A DNA stretch of 64,000 bases from positions 405,084 through 469,083 of the forward strand of contig NZ_NBYY01000009.1 of NCBI RefSeq assembly GCF_002464935.1, given 5' to 3'. This document shows positions 31,151 through 43,500 of the stretch, in pieces; positions within the stretch are counted from its first letter, which is position 1; the number at the start of each line of letters is the position of its first letter. The notes beneath the pieces were generated by a model. It had not been told where the DNA came from and searched no databases. It was given only the letters and a program-made list of their open reading frames with translations. Position numbers and translations under genes: made by a program. The DNA is from Candidatus Enterovibrio escicola (GTDB lineage: Bacteria; Pseudomonadota; Gammaproteobacteria; Enterobacterales; Vibrionaceae).

Positions 31151-32314
31151 ATGAGCCTGCTAATCCTGTTCGTGATACTGGCTATCAGTGTTTCTTTTTT
31201 TTGCTCTGTACTAGAAGCTATACTTTTGAGTATCACTCCCAGTTATCTCGCTCAGATGCGTCAACGAGGTGATCGTTCAGCAGCGCGTCTGCAAGTGCTT
31301 AAGGATAATATCGACCGACCACTTGCTTCTATCTTAACGTTAAATACCATTGCGCACACTGTAGGTGCAGCTGCGTCGGGTGCACAAGCTGCAAAAGTAT
31401 TCGGTGAAGTGTGGCTCGGTCTGTTTTCTGGGATACTTACACTGGCTATCTTGTTGCTATCTGAAATCGTGCCAAAAACCCTAGGTGCAACGTACTGGCG
31501 TCAACTTGCACCTAGCACAGTATCTATACTGTACTGGATGGTTTGGACGTTAACACCCATCGTATGGGCTTCAGAACAGCTGACACGACGCTTAGCACGC
31601 GGTAAACAGGCACCTAAACTACGTGATGAAATCTCCGCAATGGCGATATTAGCAAGAGAAAGTGGTGAACTAGCTGATGATGAATCAACAATACTCACCA
31701 ATCTACTGAGCCAACGTGATGTGCTGGTAACCAAATTGATGACACCACGCCCAGTACTGTTTCGTGTTGATGCAACAATGACCATTGAAGGATTTCTAAA
31801 TCAGCACCATGATACGCCATTTTCACGTCCATTGGTCTATGCAGAACAACGCGACAACATTCTGGGTTTTGTACACCGTCTAGAACTATTTTATGCACGC
31901 CAACACAATAAAGGCGATCAACCCCTCAGTAGCTTGATGCGACCAATTCCAGTAATACATGACTCCATGTACGTACCAAAAGCATTCGATCGCCTAATGG
32001 CGCAACGTTCACAGTTAGCTCTGATTGTGGATGAATATGGAGATGTTCAGGGTATAATTACGTTAGAGGACATCTTTGAGCATTTGATGGGTAAAGAAAT
32101 TATTGATGAGGCAGACAAGACTATGAACATGCAAATGTTAGCACACGAACGTTGGGCTGATTGGAAAGAAACCCACGGCGTGATTGAAAGTACAGATGAT
32201 GATGAAGATCGCCAATCAAATTCAACCACCGAGACAAACGCAGGAAAAATAGAACTCGAGGAAAATAAATCAACAGATTACAACCACAAAAGCAATGAAA
32301 AATCTACAAAATAA
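31151..32314 (+). CDS. CNNM-domain, CBS-pair membrane protein (CorC/HlyC-like)
   Basis: 387 residues. Residues about 1-25, 60-80, 87-108 and 118-140 are hydrophobic and form the CNNM (DUF21) transmembrane domain, with a typical LSEIVPKTLGATY motif near 103-115. A CBS pair follows (about 195-325; MTPRPVLFRVDATMTIEGFL and ALIVDEYGDVQGIITLEDIF). Related proteins are implicated in magnesium or cobalt homeostasis, but several members of the family have no settled substrate. The CorC_HlyC C-terminal domain is absent. Instead there is a roughly 60-residue hydrophilic, acidic tail (STDDDEDRQSNSTTETNAGK) ending at the stop. The ATG at 31151 has no strong ribosome binding site visible. The gene is divergent from hupA. 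Confidence 0.85.
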   Translation: MSLLILFVILAISVSFFCSVLEAILLSITPSYLAQMRQRGDRSAARLQVLKDNIDRPLASILTLNTIAHTVGAAASGAQAAKVFGEVWLGLFSGILTLAILLLSEIVPKTLGATYWRQLAPSTVSILYWMVWTLTPIVWASEQLTRRLARGKQAPKLRDEISAMAILARESGELADDESTILTNLLSQRDVLVTKLMTPRPVLFRVDATMTIEGFLNQHHDTPFSRPLVYAEQRDNILGFVHRLELFYARQHNKGDQPLSSLMRPIPVIHDSMYVPKAFDRLMAQRSQLALIVDEYGDVQGIITLEDIFEHLMGKEIIDEADKTMNMQMLAHERWADWKETHGVIESTDDDEDRQSNSTTETNAGKIELEENKSTDYNHKSNEKSTK

Positions 32315-32366
32315 TATTTAACACAGCATGCACATTACAGGTATTATAGTGGGATCATTTTAAGTG

Positions 32367-33300
32367 AACCTCAGATCTACATAAGTGCTTGCTTATCAAA
32401 ACTAGTTATCATGATACTCGGCTTCTTTGGTTTAAATCAATACGCGATAAGCCCAGCCAGCAAGTTAACCATAAAGCTGATACAACTACGGTGCTGAGAA
32501 TGCTCAATTTAGGATATGTTTTTTAGTTAGTCAAAAACGTTTTCAATAATCAATCGTTTTCGGAGCATCAGGCAGTTCCAAAGTCTCATCACTTTGGGTT
32601 TCATGTTTTTTACACCCGTTATTAGTGTCACTCCCTTGTCTGCAAGTTCCCACTCCAATGGACCAGTGATATAACCTTTATTTCCATATAAACACCCTCA
32701 AAGTTCATTAACCATTTCCGATACAGGCTTTTTATCATCCACGTTAGCCGTTGTCACTTTGATTAAGATAATACCACCTTAGTCATTAATAGTAAGGTTT
32801 AATTTGAAACCTTAAAACCACCCCATCGTTCCTTTCCTCGCTTCTCGGTACCTTTAAAAACTTGATATCTGAAAATATGTAGGTTGGAACAAACCTGTAA
32901 CTTGGACGAGTAAACTAAGGCAATCCCTATCGGCCTTGCCTGACGGTGAGTAAGGTAAGAGCAAAGCAGAATCAGAACACCTTGCATGAGCTTGCGCATT
33001 CGTGTCTAGCTAACTAACTCAGGAAATTCGTTGGTAAAGTAGCAACAAATAAAGTGGATATAATAGACTTTGTAGTCTCAATACCCCGATTGATGGAAAG
33101 CTATCACTATCGTCATAACTTCGCTAACAAAGAGGCGCAAAGGCTTGTTTCTTTGTTTGATACCGAAAGAAATTAGGTGTTTTTCCTAGGCAGGGAGGAA
33201 AGTTTGGCAGAAGTTTTCGACATCGACGACAACAGCGTTTAAGTTATTCATGCCTACGTCCTTATGCAGTCAATAGTTTATTTTAAACGATCAGATCATC
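32367..33300 (-). mobile_element. IS982-family element, left end lost (copy E)
   Basis: Right end AACCTCAGATCTACATAAG at 32367. The transposase can be read in pieces on the minus strand (LYGNKGYITGPLEWELADKG, SSKLQVCSNLHIFRYQVFK, LMQGVLILLCSYLTHRQARP, VDDNF-like). It ends near 33300, where an IS5 5' segment begins in the opposite orientation, removing the IS982 left terminal repeat. Confidence 0.85.
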
Positions 33301-33622
33301 ATGGAGTTAAGCGGGAAGTTATAATGGGAAAGGGGAAAGGCCAAGATCAGCAACTAGAAACAATATAATCAAGCATTACTAAACCGTGGCTTAGTCACTT
33401 TGTGGATAGACGTCGTTACTATTAAGTCATGCATGCTCTAAAGCATCACAGTCATCTTGGCCGTGGGTTCATATTTTTGGATACCTCGATTTAAACGGCA
33501 CTGATGGTGAAAGATATGTTCAAGCTCCTACTTCGTGGATTAGGAGGCTTTATCAATTCAGTTTTCACGTTAATGAATGTCCCTCTGAAATCCCCTATAT
33601 ACACTTGCATTGGCATTGTTGA
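33301..33622 (+). mobile_element. IS5-family 5' portion (copy 5)
   Basis: Start-proximal transposase reads MGKGKAKI-like, WKQYNQALLNRGLVTLWID, HHSHLGRGFIF and TALMVKDMFKLLLRGLGGFI. It then stops within FTLMNVPLKSPIYTC. From about 33622 to 33660 an inverted IS5 end (TTGTTGATTAAATCATG) and a direct end (TTAATCAACAAC) are joined. Confidence 0.8.
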
Positions 33623-33669
33623 TTAAATCATGTCTATAACAAACTGTTTTAATCAACAACACTGGTATT

Positions 33670-34680
33670 ACATCTTAAACCACCCTCAAATAATCTAAAA
33701 AACATCGGCAGGAGAGATATAGAAAAGACTCGCCCTACTACATGTATTGTAGAATGTATTTTATATTGACACTTGCCTCCTTACTGAGCTCGTTGAAGTC
33801 AGTTTCCTTGAATAAAAATCGCCTTATTAGACCATTAGTATACTCATTCAGCCCCTGATCACTTGAGCTATAAGGTTTTGCAAAATAGAAATTAGCTTCT
33901 ATAATTTCAGCAATCTCTTCATGACCAACGAACTTTGTACCGTTGTTTGACGTGAGGGTTTTTAACCCATGGAAGGTAGAATTTACAATATCAATAAACA
34001 TATCAACCACGGTAAACAGAAAATATTTGTGCCAAGTCCCGACGACAATATCAAGGTCGAAATGACTAAACGTAGTCTTCTCGTCTGCAATATTAGACCG
34101 TTTCTAAATACCAATGCAGTTCTTTATCTTTATCTTATCGACGTTGCTCATCTTGATTTTGTAGAGTTTTCCATAATGGGGAAGATCCTTGTATAAGGCC
34201 ACGCAATTACCCTTCTCATGCCATATATAACGGTAAATCGTGCTTCTATTGAGCATAACATTGTACTTCAGAGCCAATTTAACGCTAATCACATCTGGTA
34301 ACGTATGCGTGCTAAAACGTTCATTAATGAAAACTTTCGTTCTCTCTGAAATACAGCCAAAATCTAACCAGTTCGTAGCGTTGGAGTAAGATTTCTTATC
34401 CTGTTTTTATGTAATGGAGTTACAGTACGCCATGAAAATTGGCTGGGATATGACTCTTTATTTCTCAACTGATCCTAGAATGGACACAGCCAAGTGTTCG
34501 GGCAATTTGGCTAGATTAATCACCCTCAGTCCATCGTTACCCAATATAAAGTCGGTCATTGTCATTTAACTGTTTATGAGTCATGCATACTCTCGCAAGC
34601 CAAAAGAGGATATGGAGAGCGTACTTTAGTTTGGTTGCTTTTCCGATAGTTTTTGCATTTCACCTGACGGAAGGCGAAAT
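33670..34680 (-). mobile_element. IS30-family element, most complete copy, dead
   Basis: Minus strand gives an N-terminal HTH-like region (34400-34660), KVFINERFSTHTLPDVISVK with YRYIWHEKGN (34150-34330), and a middle DLDIVVGTWHK-like block. The C-terminal DDE block follows: FIDIVNSTFHGLKTLTSNNG, GHEEIAEIIEANFYFAKPYS and GLNEYTNGLIRRFL (33740-34010). A short deletion and frameshifts break it. Confidence 0.82.
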
Positions 34681-34699
34681 TATAGGAGAATAACCGACG

Positions 34700-35060
34700 A
34701 TCACAATATCAACACTGAGAGAAACAACATTCAAATTCCTTACCGTCAAGATCTTTACAAATACTACGGATACTGTATCTCTGACAATATCAAACTTGAG
34801 TTTTCACTAGTTGCTTATGATTAATCATAGTTCTCTGTTTATCTGTTAACCGAATAAATATTTCGCCTAAAATAGGTCATTTTTACATTAGCGGTAACAC
34901 TCCAACCTTCTGATGAGAACAATATACTTTTATGCGGTCGTAGCCTCGATCATCACGCATTGTTTCATATTCGGTTCTGAGTGTTTGTTTTTGCTTCCTT
35001 AGTCAAAGTCACTGTCATAACGTATAAATTTATCCTCATTTTATTGTAAATCAAGCATCG
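34700..35060 (-). mobile_element. IS630-family N-terminal fragment
   Basis: Minus strand contains ILFSSEGW near 34895-34925, preceded by a start-like LTKEAKTNTQNR region near 34960-35050. These correspond to the first helices of IS630 transposases, and the same region occurs beside the 55-kb IS630 remnant (55860-55990). The catalytic part is absent. Confidence 0.55.
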
Positions 35061-35497
35061 CTAACGATTACGAGGATAACATGGTCTACATATGATATGA
35101 TTCCATCATCTTGCCAATTAGAACAAATAATTCCAAGAAAATATCCAAAAATATATTAAAGCTGTCACACTCTTCCCTATTAAAAACTTTTTTATCGAAT
35201 ATATAATGCATAGATTAATTTTTATAAGCACTAATCCTACAACGTATCAATCTAAATTTTCCAATTGTAAATCAATAACTAGATATGACCGTCTTACCAT
35301 AACTCACCTTCAGGTGAGTAACGTATATACATAATATAATTCTGACTAAGCATAACAGTACTTCGACTCTTGATAAGAGCAGTGAATACTGTCACTCTAA
35401 ATTTAAATAAACAAATGTTAGTAAATAAATGGCCTGAATGATACGGCCATAATCAATCCGATATAGCGCTCAGTTACGCTGATCAAGGAACGTGGTC
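35061..35497. other. AT-rich interval upstream of rsd, with an 18-bp palindrome
   Basis: No gene remnant recognised. A near-perfect palindrome ACTCACCT-tc-AGGTGAGT lies at 35302-35319, about 180 bp before rsd. It could be an operator or a chance symmetry. The rsd ribosome binding site AAGGA is at 35485-35489. Confidence 0.4.
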
Positions 35498-35977
35498 ATG
35501 CTCAATAAACCCGAAAAAGCACAAAGAGAGTGGATAGGTAACGTTGACGTAATCAACTACTGGTTGACACTAAGACAACAGCTACTGGTTGAATACTCTA
35601 AAGTCGCAGGTCTGGTAGGGGATTATAAAAAACATTTGCCATCAGAAGATAAATTGAATCACTTTTGTGGAGCCTTGGTTGATTATATTTCCGCTGGACA
35701 TTTCAAGATCTATGATATGGTGATGGAGAGATGGCAATCAACGGGTTTCACCACTAATTCAGATATAGATGCACTATACGCGCGAATCATCGAAACCACT
35801 GAACCCTTACTAAATTTCGACGATAAATATAGCAATGCTGAACTCAACGAGAATAATTTTGCAGGATTCGACAATGATGTCTCGACTATCGGGGAAATTA
35901 TTGAACTGCGTTTCGAACAAGAAGATATGTTGATCCAACTAATAACTGATAGTCTCGCAATTCCTCCAGGGGCATAG
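35498..35977 (+). CDS. rsd: Regulator of sigma 70, Rsd/AlgQ family
   Basis: 159 residues from the ATG at 35498, chosen over a GTG at 35492 because AAGGA lies 8 nt upstream and MLNK is the usual start. Rsd binds region 4 of the housekeeping sigma factor and frees core polymerase for alternative sigmas in stationary phase; in some species it is also linked to HPr signalling. The alpha-helical fold is evident: QREWIGNVDVINYWLTLRQQ, LVEYSKVAGL, FCGALVDYISAGHFKIYDMV. The C-terminus EQEDMLIQLI is also visible. The gene faces rpoC tail to tail, with a shared bidirectional terminator. Keeping an anti-sigma protein in a decaying genome suggests alternative sigma control is still used (inference). Confidence 0.93.
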   Translation: MLNKPEKAQREWIGNVDVINYWLTLRQQLLVEYSKVAGLVGDYKKHLPSEDKLNHFCGALVDYISAGHFKIYDMVMERWQSTGFTTNSDIDALYARIIETTEPLLNFDDKYSNAELNENNFAGFDNDVSTIGEIIELRFEQEDMLIQLITDSLAIPPGA

Positions 35978-36065
35978 CGCCTATCCTACACTAATGTCTG
36001 ATTAGGTTATAATAGTAACTGGATACTCATTCTCTTTTCAGAAGAGATCCAGGCGACTTTTTATG

Positions 36066-36095
36066 TACAAAAAAGCACCCCTAAGGATGCCTTTT
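36066..36095. terminator. Bidirectional intrinsic terminator between rsd and rpoC
   Basis: AGCACCC-CTAA-GGATGCC forms a 7-bp stem with A-run on the left (AAAAAA) and T-run on the right (TTTT). It can therefore serve rpoC on the minus strand (U-run TTTTTT) and rsd on the plus strand. It lies about 125 bp beyond the rpoC stop because an IS982 scar sits between. Confidence 0.8.
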
Positions 36096-36099
36096 AATG

Positions 36100-36203
36100 A
36101 ACCTGAGCTGCGCATAAGAAATGAACTAAATACCAAAGTTGAGATCTGATCGTTTGAAAAAACTATTGCCTGCATAAGCGCTTACTTATGCAGATCTGAG
36201 GTT
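36100..36203 (+). mobile_element. Collapsed IS982 scar between rpoC and its terminator
   Basis: 104 bp consisting of the IS982 left end (AACCTGAGCTGCGCATAAG) plus about 65 bp of inside sequence, joined directly to the right end (CTTATGCAGATCTGAGGTT). The junction CATAAG/GCGCTTACTTATG suggests recombination between short CATAAG-type repeats. The transposase gene is entirely gone. Confidence 0.85.
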
Positions 36204-36220
36204 AATTACATTACTGATTC

Positions 36221-39200
36221 TTAGCTACCGTCACTTAAACCTGCGTTTAACAGAGCTGCTAGATCATGAGATGCTTGTTCTGCATCGATCTGAGGAGTTA
36301 CTGGCTCTGCAAGCACCGTACGTTTCGCTTGACGCATTTTATGGTAAGCGAAACCCGTTCCAGCTGGAATTAAGCGACCCACGATAACATTTTCTTTTAG
36401 ACCACGTAACTCATCACGTTTACCAGAAACTGCTGCTTCCGTTAGTACGCGAGTCGTTTCTTGGAATGAGGCTGCGGAAATAAATGACTCAGTTGCCAGC
36501 GACGCTTTAGTAATCCCAAGCAGATCACGTACAAAGGAAGCAATCTGTTTGCCTTTCTCTCCCAGTTTACGATTCGAGATAGTTACCCGAGAAAATTCTA
36601 CCTGTTCGCCACCTAAGAAGTCAGAGTCACCTGGATATAGAATGGTTACCTTTCGTAACATTTGACGAACAATGGTTTCAATATGTTTATCATTAATCCT
36701 CACTCCCTGCAGGCGGTAAACGTCTTGCACTTCGTTTGTAATATATTCGGTTACTGCACGCACACCACGTAAGCGTAGGATATCATGTGGAGATTCTGGC
36801 CCGTCGGAAATAACATCCCCTTTTTCAACCTTTTCACCTTCAAATACGTTTAATTGACGCCACTTAGGAATCATTTCTTCGTGTGGTTGTCCTTCAGTTG
36901 GTGTGATGATCAACCGACGTTTCCCTTTGGTTTCTTTACCATAGGAAATAACTCCAGTGATCTCGGCCAGAATTGCAGGCTCTTTAGGTTTACGGGCTTC
37001 AAACAGGTCTGCCACACGTGGTAAACCCCCAGTTATGTCTTTCGTACCACCAGATTCCTGAGGAATACGAGATAAAGTATCACCGATACCTACGTTTGCA
37101 CCGTCTTCCAGCTGGACAATCGCTTTACCATGCAGGAAGTATTGTGCAGGCATAGACGTACCAGGGATCATTACGTCGCTACCAGAGGCATCGAGAAGCT
37201 TAACCATCGGACGCATATCTTTTCCGGCCAGAGTACGCTCAGATGCATCTAAAACAACCATTAAAGACAGTCCTGTCATTTCATCAGTTTGACGTTGAAC
37301 GGTTACACCATCAACCATATCAACAAACTCGATACGACCTTCTACCTCAGTGATGATTGGCATAGTGTGCGGATCCCAGTTTGCAACTGTTTCACCAATA
37401 ACAACTAAATCACCATCAGCTTTTGTCAGAATCGTGCCGTATGGTAGCTTATAGCTTTCCTTGGTACGACCAAACTCATCAACGATAGTCAGAATAGAAG
37501 CTCGGGACGTAACCACCAACTTTCCAGCATTATTAACAACAAATTTGGAATTATGTAGATGAAATGAACCATTATTCTTAACTTGAATACTATTCTCTGC
37601 AGCCGCACGAGATGCTGCACCACCAATGTGGAACGTACGCATCGTCAACTGTGTACCGGGTTCACCGATTGACTGAGCAGCAATAACACCCACTGCCTCA
37701 CCATGGTTAACCATGTGACCTCTAGCCAAATCACGACCATAACAATTTGCACAACAGCCAAAGTCTGTTTCACAACTTACGACAGAACGTACTTTGATTT
37801 GGTCAACAGAGTTTTGTTCCAGAATGTCACACCACTTTTCATCGAGTAGAGTGTTACGCGGGGCAAGAACTTCTTCAGTATTAGGCTTAAGCACATCCTC
37901 AGCGACCACACGTCCAAGAACGCGCTCACGTAGCGCTTCTTTAACATCACCGCCTTCGATAACTGCCATCATATGAATACCTTCACTAGTACCACAGTCA
38001 GTTTCAGTAACGACCACATCTTGTGCGACGTCAACCAGACGACGCGTTAGGTAACCTGAGTTCGCTGTTTTAAGTGCAGTATCCGCCAGACCTTTACGAG
38101 CACCATGTGTTGAGATAAAATACTGGAGTACGTTCAAACCTTCACGGAAGTTCGCGGTAATTGGAGTTTCAATAATTGAGCCATCCGGCTTTGCCATCAA
38201 ACCACGCATGCCTGCTAACTGACGGATCTGAGCAGCAGAACCACGAGCACCTGAGTCAGCCATCATGTATACACTGTTAAATGACTTTTGCTCAACTTTC
38301 ACACCATTACGGTCAATAACTGTATCATGAGACAAGTTGTCCATCATCGCCTTAGCCACTTGTTCGTTGGCTGCAGCCCAGATATCAATAACTTTGTTAT
38401 AACGCTCTCCTACAGTAACCAGACCAGATTGGAACTGCTCCTGAATTTCTGCAACTTCAGCTTCTGCTGCTTCTATAAGATCATATTTTGCTTGAGGGAT
38501 CACCATGTCATCAATTCCAACTGATACACCAGATAGTGCAGCATATGCAAATCCTGTATACATAATTTGATCAGCGAAGATAACGGTTGCTTTCAAACCT
38601 AGTTTACGATAACAATTATTCAATAGATTAGAGATCTGTTTCTTACCAAGTGCTTGGTTGACAATACTGTATGGCAGACCTTCAGGAACTATTTGCCATA
38701 ACATGGCACGACCAACAGTGGTATCGATCAACTTTATGGTCTCAGACCGGTTACCCACCTCATCAAATAGTACTTCTTTTAAACGTACTTTGACGTGAGC
38801 GTGTAGATCTGCATAACCCGTACGATAGGCTTTTTCAGCTTCTGCTGGATTAGATAGGTATAAACCCTCACCTTTAGCGTTAATCTTATCCCTAGTCATA
38901 TAGTACAGACCCAAGACTACATCCTGAGAAGGCACAATGATTGGATCACCTGACGCAGGAGACAGGATGTTATTAGTAGACATCATAAGTGCACGAGCTT
39001 CAAGTTGAGCTTCCAACGTCAACGGTACGTGTACAGCCATCTGATCACCATCGAAGTCGGCATTATATGCCGTACACACGAGGGGATGTAACTGAATCGC
39101 TTTACCTTCGACTAACACAGGTTCGAATGCTTGGATACCAAGACGATGAAGCGTAGGTGCACGGTTCAACAATACTGGGTGTTCTCGGATAACATCATCC

Positions 39201-40435
39201 AATATATCCCAAACAACCGCTTCTTCACGTTCTACCATTTTTTTAGCCGCTTTAATGGTAGTAGCAAGCCCACGTGCTTCTAACTTGCCATAGATGAACG
39301 GTTTGAATAGTTCAAGAGCCATCTTTTTAGGAAGGCCACACTGGTGTAGACGCAAGTATGGACCAACGGTGATGACTGAACGCCCAGAGTAGTCAACACG
39401 CTTACCAAGCAAGTTTTGACGGAAGCGTCCTTGTTTACCTTTAATCATATCAGCCAGAGATTTAAGTGGGCGCTTATTCGAACCAGTGATAGCACGACCA
39501 CGACGTCCATTGTCTAGCAGAGCATCCACCGACTCTTGTAACATACGCTTTTCGTTGCGGACAATGATATCAGGTGCTGCAAGATCTAGCAGCCGTTTCA
39601 GACGGTTATTACGGTTAATAACTCGACGGTACAGATCATTCAAATCTGACGTTGCGAAACGGCCACCATCCAGTGGTACTAACGGACGTAAATCTGGCGG
39701 CAATACTGGTAATACAGTCAGGATCATCCACTCAGGGTTGTTTCCAGACTGCAGGAATGCTTCAACAAGTTTCAAGCGCTTGGTAATTTTTTTACGCTTA
39801 GTTTCAGAATTGGTTTCTCCCAGCTCTTCACGCATCAGTTCCGTTTCAGCTCGCAGATCCATATTAGCCAAAAGAGCTTTAACTGCTTCTGCACCCATAC
39901 GGGCATCGAATTCGTCACCCCATTGCTCCAACGCATCTAAGTACTGTTCTTCAGATAACATTTGGCTACGCTCGAGATCCGTCAGACCGGGTTCAATCAC
40001 GACATAGGATTCAAAGTACAGAACACGCTCAATATCACGCAATGGCATGTCCATCAGTAGCCCAATACGAGACGGCAGTGATTTCAGGAACCAGATATGT
40101 GCTACTGGTGAAGCCAGCTCAATATGACCCATACGCTCACGGCGTACCTTCGTTTGAGTAACTTCAACACCACATTTTTCACAAATCACACCTCGGTGCT
40201 TCAGGCGTTTATATTTACCACAGAGACATTCGTAATCTTTTACTGGACCAAAAATACGTGCACAAAACAGACCGTCACGCTCAGGTTTAAAGGTACGATA
40301 GTTAATGGTTTCTGGTTTTTTTACTTCGCCAAAAGACCATGAACGGATCATATCCGGTGAAGCTAGACCAATTTTGATTGCATTAAATTCTTCAGTCTTA
40401 TGCTGTGCTTTCAGAAACTTAAGTAGGTCTTTCAC
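36221..40435 (-). CDS. rpoC: RNA polymerase beta' subunit
   Basis: 1404 residues, full length for Vibrionaceae. The zinc-binding cysteines are C70, C72, C85, C88. The active-site Mg motif is NADFDGD near residue 460. Other landmarks are [12 protein letters not shown] (switch region), the trigger-loop area ending in [10 protein letters not shown], and [20 protein letters not shown] with the second zinc site. The C-terminus ends near [11 protein letters not shown]. The ATG at 40435 follows CAGGAGCG. It forms one transcription unit with rpoB, 87 bp upstream. No disrupted motif was seen. Confidence 0.99.
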   Translation of the reverse strand: MKDLLKFLKAQHKTEEFNAIKIGLASPDMIRSWSFGEVKKPETINYRTFKPERDGLFCARIFGPVKDYECLCGKYKRLKHRGVICEKCGVEVTQTKVRRERMGHIELASPVAHIWFLKSLPSRIGLLMDMPLRDIERVLYFESYVVIEPGLTDLERSQMLSEEQYLDALEQWGDEFDARMGAEAVKALLANMDLRAETELMREELGETNSETKRKKITKRLKLVEAFLQSGNNPEWMILTVLPVLPPDLRPLVPLDGGRFATSDLNDLYRRVINRNNRLKRLLDLAAPDIIVRNEKRMLQESVDALLDNGRRGRAITGSNKRPLKSLADMIKGKQGRFRQNLLGKRVDYSGRSVITVGPYLRLHQCGLPKKMALELFKPFIYGKLEARGLATTIKAAKKMVEREEAVVWDILDDVIREHPVLLNRAPTLHRLGIQAFEPVLVEGKAIQLHPLVCTAYNADFDGDQMAVHVPLTLEAQLEARALMMSTNNILSPASGDPIIVPSQDVVLGLYYMTRDKINAKGEGLYLSNPAEAEKAYRTGYADLHAHVKVRLKEVLFDEVGNRSETIKLIDTTVGRAMLWQIVPEGLPYSIVNQALGKKQISNLLNNCYRKLGLKATVIFADQIMYTGFAYAALSGVSVGIDDMVIPQAKYDLIEAAEAEVAEIQEQFQSGLVTVGERYNKVIDIWAAANEQVAKAMMDNLSHDTVIDRNGVKVEQKSFNSVYMMADSGARGSAAQIRQLAGMRGLMAKPDGSIIETPITANFREGLNVLQYFISTHGARKGLADTALKTANSGYLTRRLVDVAQDVVVTETDCGTSEGIHMMAVIEGGDVKEALRERVLGRVVAEDVLKPNTEEVLAPRNTLLDEKWCDILEQNSVDQIKVRSVVSCETDFGCCANCYGRDLARGHMVNHGEAVGVIAAQSIGEPGTQLTMRTFHIGGAASRAAAENSIQVKNNGSFHLHNSKFVVNNAGKLVVTSRASILTIVDEFGRTKESYKLPYGTILTKADGDLVVIGETVANWDPHTMPIITEVEGRIEFVDMVDGVTVQRQTDEMTGLSLMVVLDASERTLAGKDMRPMVKLLDASGSDVMIPGTSMPAQYFLHGKAIVQLEDGANVGIGDTLSRIPQESGGTKDITGGLPRVADLFEARKPKEPAILAEITGVISYGKETKGKRRLIITPTEGQPHEEMIPKWRQLNVFEGEKVEKGDVISDGPESPHDILRLRGVRAVTEYITNEVQDVYRLQGVRINDKHIETIVRQMLRKVTILYPGDSDFLGGEQVEFSRVTISNRKLGEKGKQIASFVRDLLGITKASLATESFISAASFQETTRVLTEAAVSGKRDELRGLKENVIVGRLIPAGTGFAYHKMRQAKRTVLAEPVTPQIDAEQASHDLAALLNAGLSDGS

Positions 40436-40522
40436 ATTTCGCTCCTGTGAGGAGTTAACCCATAAAGTCGCTGTTAGTTAGCGACTTTATATTGATACCG
40501 AAAATAACGGTTAAGCGATAGC

Positions 40523-43500
40523 TTACTCGTCTTCCAGCTCGATGTTGATACCCAACGAGCGAATTTCTTTCAGTAGTACGTTGAAAGATTCCGGCATACC
40601 GGGCTCCATGCGGTGATCGCCGTCAACGATGTTTTTATACATCTTAGTACGACCATTCACGTCATCCGACTTAACAGTCAGCATTTCTTGCAGAGTATAA
40701 GCAGCACCGTATGCTTCTAGTGCCCAAACTTCCATTTCACCAAACCGCTGTCCACCGAACTGAGCTTTACCACCCAACGGTTGCTGAGTAACTAAGCTAT
40801 AAGAACCAGTAGAACGAGCATGCATCTTATCATCAACCAAGTGATTCAATTTCAGCATATACATGTAACCGACAGTTACTGGACGCTCAAACCTGTCACC
40901 GGTACGTCCGTCAAACAAAGTCAGCTGACCAGATTCTGGTAAACCCGCTAATTTCAGCAACTCTTTGATTGATGATTCTGGCGCACCATCAAACACTGGA
41001 GTTGCGATCGGTAGACCTGCACATAAGTTCTTAACGAGTGTATGCACTTCGTCATCAGAAAAAGCGTTGATATCAACTGTTTGACGTGTTTCACCTAGAT
41101 CGTAAACCTTCTGCAGGAACTCACGAAACCTAGCGAGTTCTTGCTCCTCTTGAACCATTTTGTTAATCTTATTACCAATACCCTTTGCCGCAAGACCTAG
41201 GTGGGTTTCAAGTATCTGCCCGATATTCATACGAGACGGTACACCCAACGGATTCAATACGATATCTATCGGATCACCATTTTTGTCATACGGCATATCC
41301 TCAACAGGGTTGATCTTAGAAATAACACCCTTATTACCATGCCGACCCGCCATTTTATCACCTGGCTGGATGTGGCGTTTAACAGCCAAGTAAACCTTGA
41401 CAATTTTAAGGACGCCAGGTGCAAGATCATCTCCCTGAGTGATCTTTCGACGCTTAATGTCAAATCTCTTATCAAAGTCTGCTTTCAATTCATCATACTG
41501 TTCTGCCAATTGCTCTAATTGAGTTTGCAGAGCTTCATCGTCAAGGCTCTCTGTCAACATCCTATGACGAACCATGTTCGACAGTCGTGCTTGGTTGTAA
41601 CCAGCTTGCATCAGTACACTTCGAACACGTGCTAACAAACCACCTTCCAGAATAGAGAATTCTTCTTCCAGATCTTTTTTCGCTTCTTTCAGCTGCATTT
41701 CTTCGATTTCTAGCGCACGTTTGTCTTTCTCCACACCATCACGGGTAAAAACCTGTACATCGATAATCGTACCAGATACACCATTAGGCGCACGTAGAGA
41801 GGAGTCCTTCACGTCAGAAGCTTTTTCACCGAAGATTGCACGTAGGAGTTTTTCTTCTGGCGTCAGTTGAGTTTCACCTTTAGGTGTTACTTTACCAACC
41901 AGTATGTCACCACCTTTCACTTCAGCACCAATATAAACAACACCCGACTCATCAAGTTTAGACAACGCTGCTTCGCCCACGTTGGGGATATCGGCCGTAA
42001 TTTCCTCACTACCCAGTTTGGTATCACGTGCCACACAAGATAATTCTTGAATGTGGATGGTAGTCAGACGGTCTTCCTGTACTACACGTTCAGATACAAG
42101 AATAGAGTCTTCGAAGTTGTAACCATTCCAAGGCATGAATGCTATACGCATGTTCTGACCAAGAGCTAGTTCACCTAAATCCGTTGACGGACCATCAGCG
42201 AGTACGTCACCTTGGGAGACTGATTCACGGGGCATCACTGTAGGACGCTGGTTGATACAAGTATTTTGATTAGAACGGGTATACTTAGTCAGGTTATAAA
42301 TATCGATCCCTGCTTCACCTGATACTAACTCTTCCTCATTGACTTTAATCACGATACGAGATGCGTCAACTGACTGAACCATACCACCACGTTTAGCAAC
42401 TGCAGTAACACCAGAGTCAACCGCGACGGCACGTTCAATACCAGTACCCACTAATGGCTTTTCTGCACGCAAAGTCGGTACAGCCTGACGTTGCATATTA
42501 GCACCCATAAGTGCACGATTAGCATCATCGTGTTCAAGAAATGGGATCAGTGATGCTGCCACTGAAACAACTTGATTAGTTGCAACATCCATGTATTGAA
42601 CATGGTCACGTGGGTGCAAACCTGATTCACCTTTTTGACGAGCAGTGATCAATTCCTCACCAAAATAACCATCCTTGTTTAACACAGCATTTGCCTGTGC
42701 AATAACAAATTGACCTTCTTCGATAGCAGATAAATAGTCGATGTCATCCGTCACTTTACCATTAATAACCTTACGGTAAGGTGTTTCGAGGAAACCGTAT
42801 GAGTTAGTGCGTGCATATGCTGAAAGTGAGTTAATCAGACCAATGTTTGGTCCTTCAGGAGTTTCGATTGGACATAACCGACCATAGTGGGTTGCGTGAA
42901 CATCTCGAACTTCAAAGCCTGCTCGCTCACGCGTCAAACCACCTGGACCTAATGCAGAAATACGACGTTTATGCGTTACTTCTGACAGTGGATTATTCTG
43001 ATCCATAAATTGAGACAACTGAGAAGAACCAAAGAACTCTTTTACTGCTGCAGAAATAGGCTTCGCATTAATAAGATCCTGAGGCATTATTGCGTCAAGA
43101 TCTCCAAGACTTAGGCGTTCTTTAACCGCACGTTCAACACGTACAAGTCCAACACGGAACTGGTTCTCAGCCATTTCTCCGACAGAACGGATACGACGGT
43201 TGCCAAGGTGGTCAATATCGTCCACTTCACCAATACCATTACGGATATCAATAAGTTTACGCATAACTTGGATGATATCATCATTGTTCAATACACCAGA
43301 TCCAGTCATCTCTTCACGGAACAAGGAGCTGTTAAACTTCATACGGCCAACCGCAGAGAGATCATATCGTTCTTCTGAGAAGAACAGGCTTGCAAATAAC
43401 TGTTCTGCTGCTTCACGTGTAGGGGGCTCCCCAGGACGCATCATGCGGTAAATTTCAACTAACGCGCTCAGTCGATCCGTCGTACTATCAATACGTAAGG

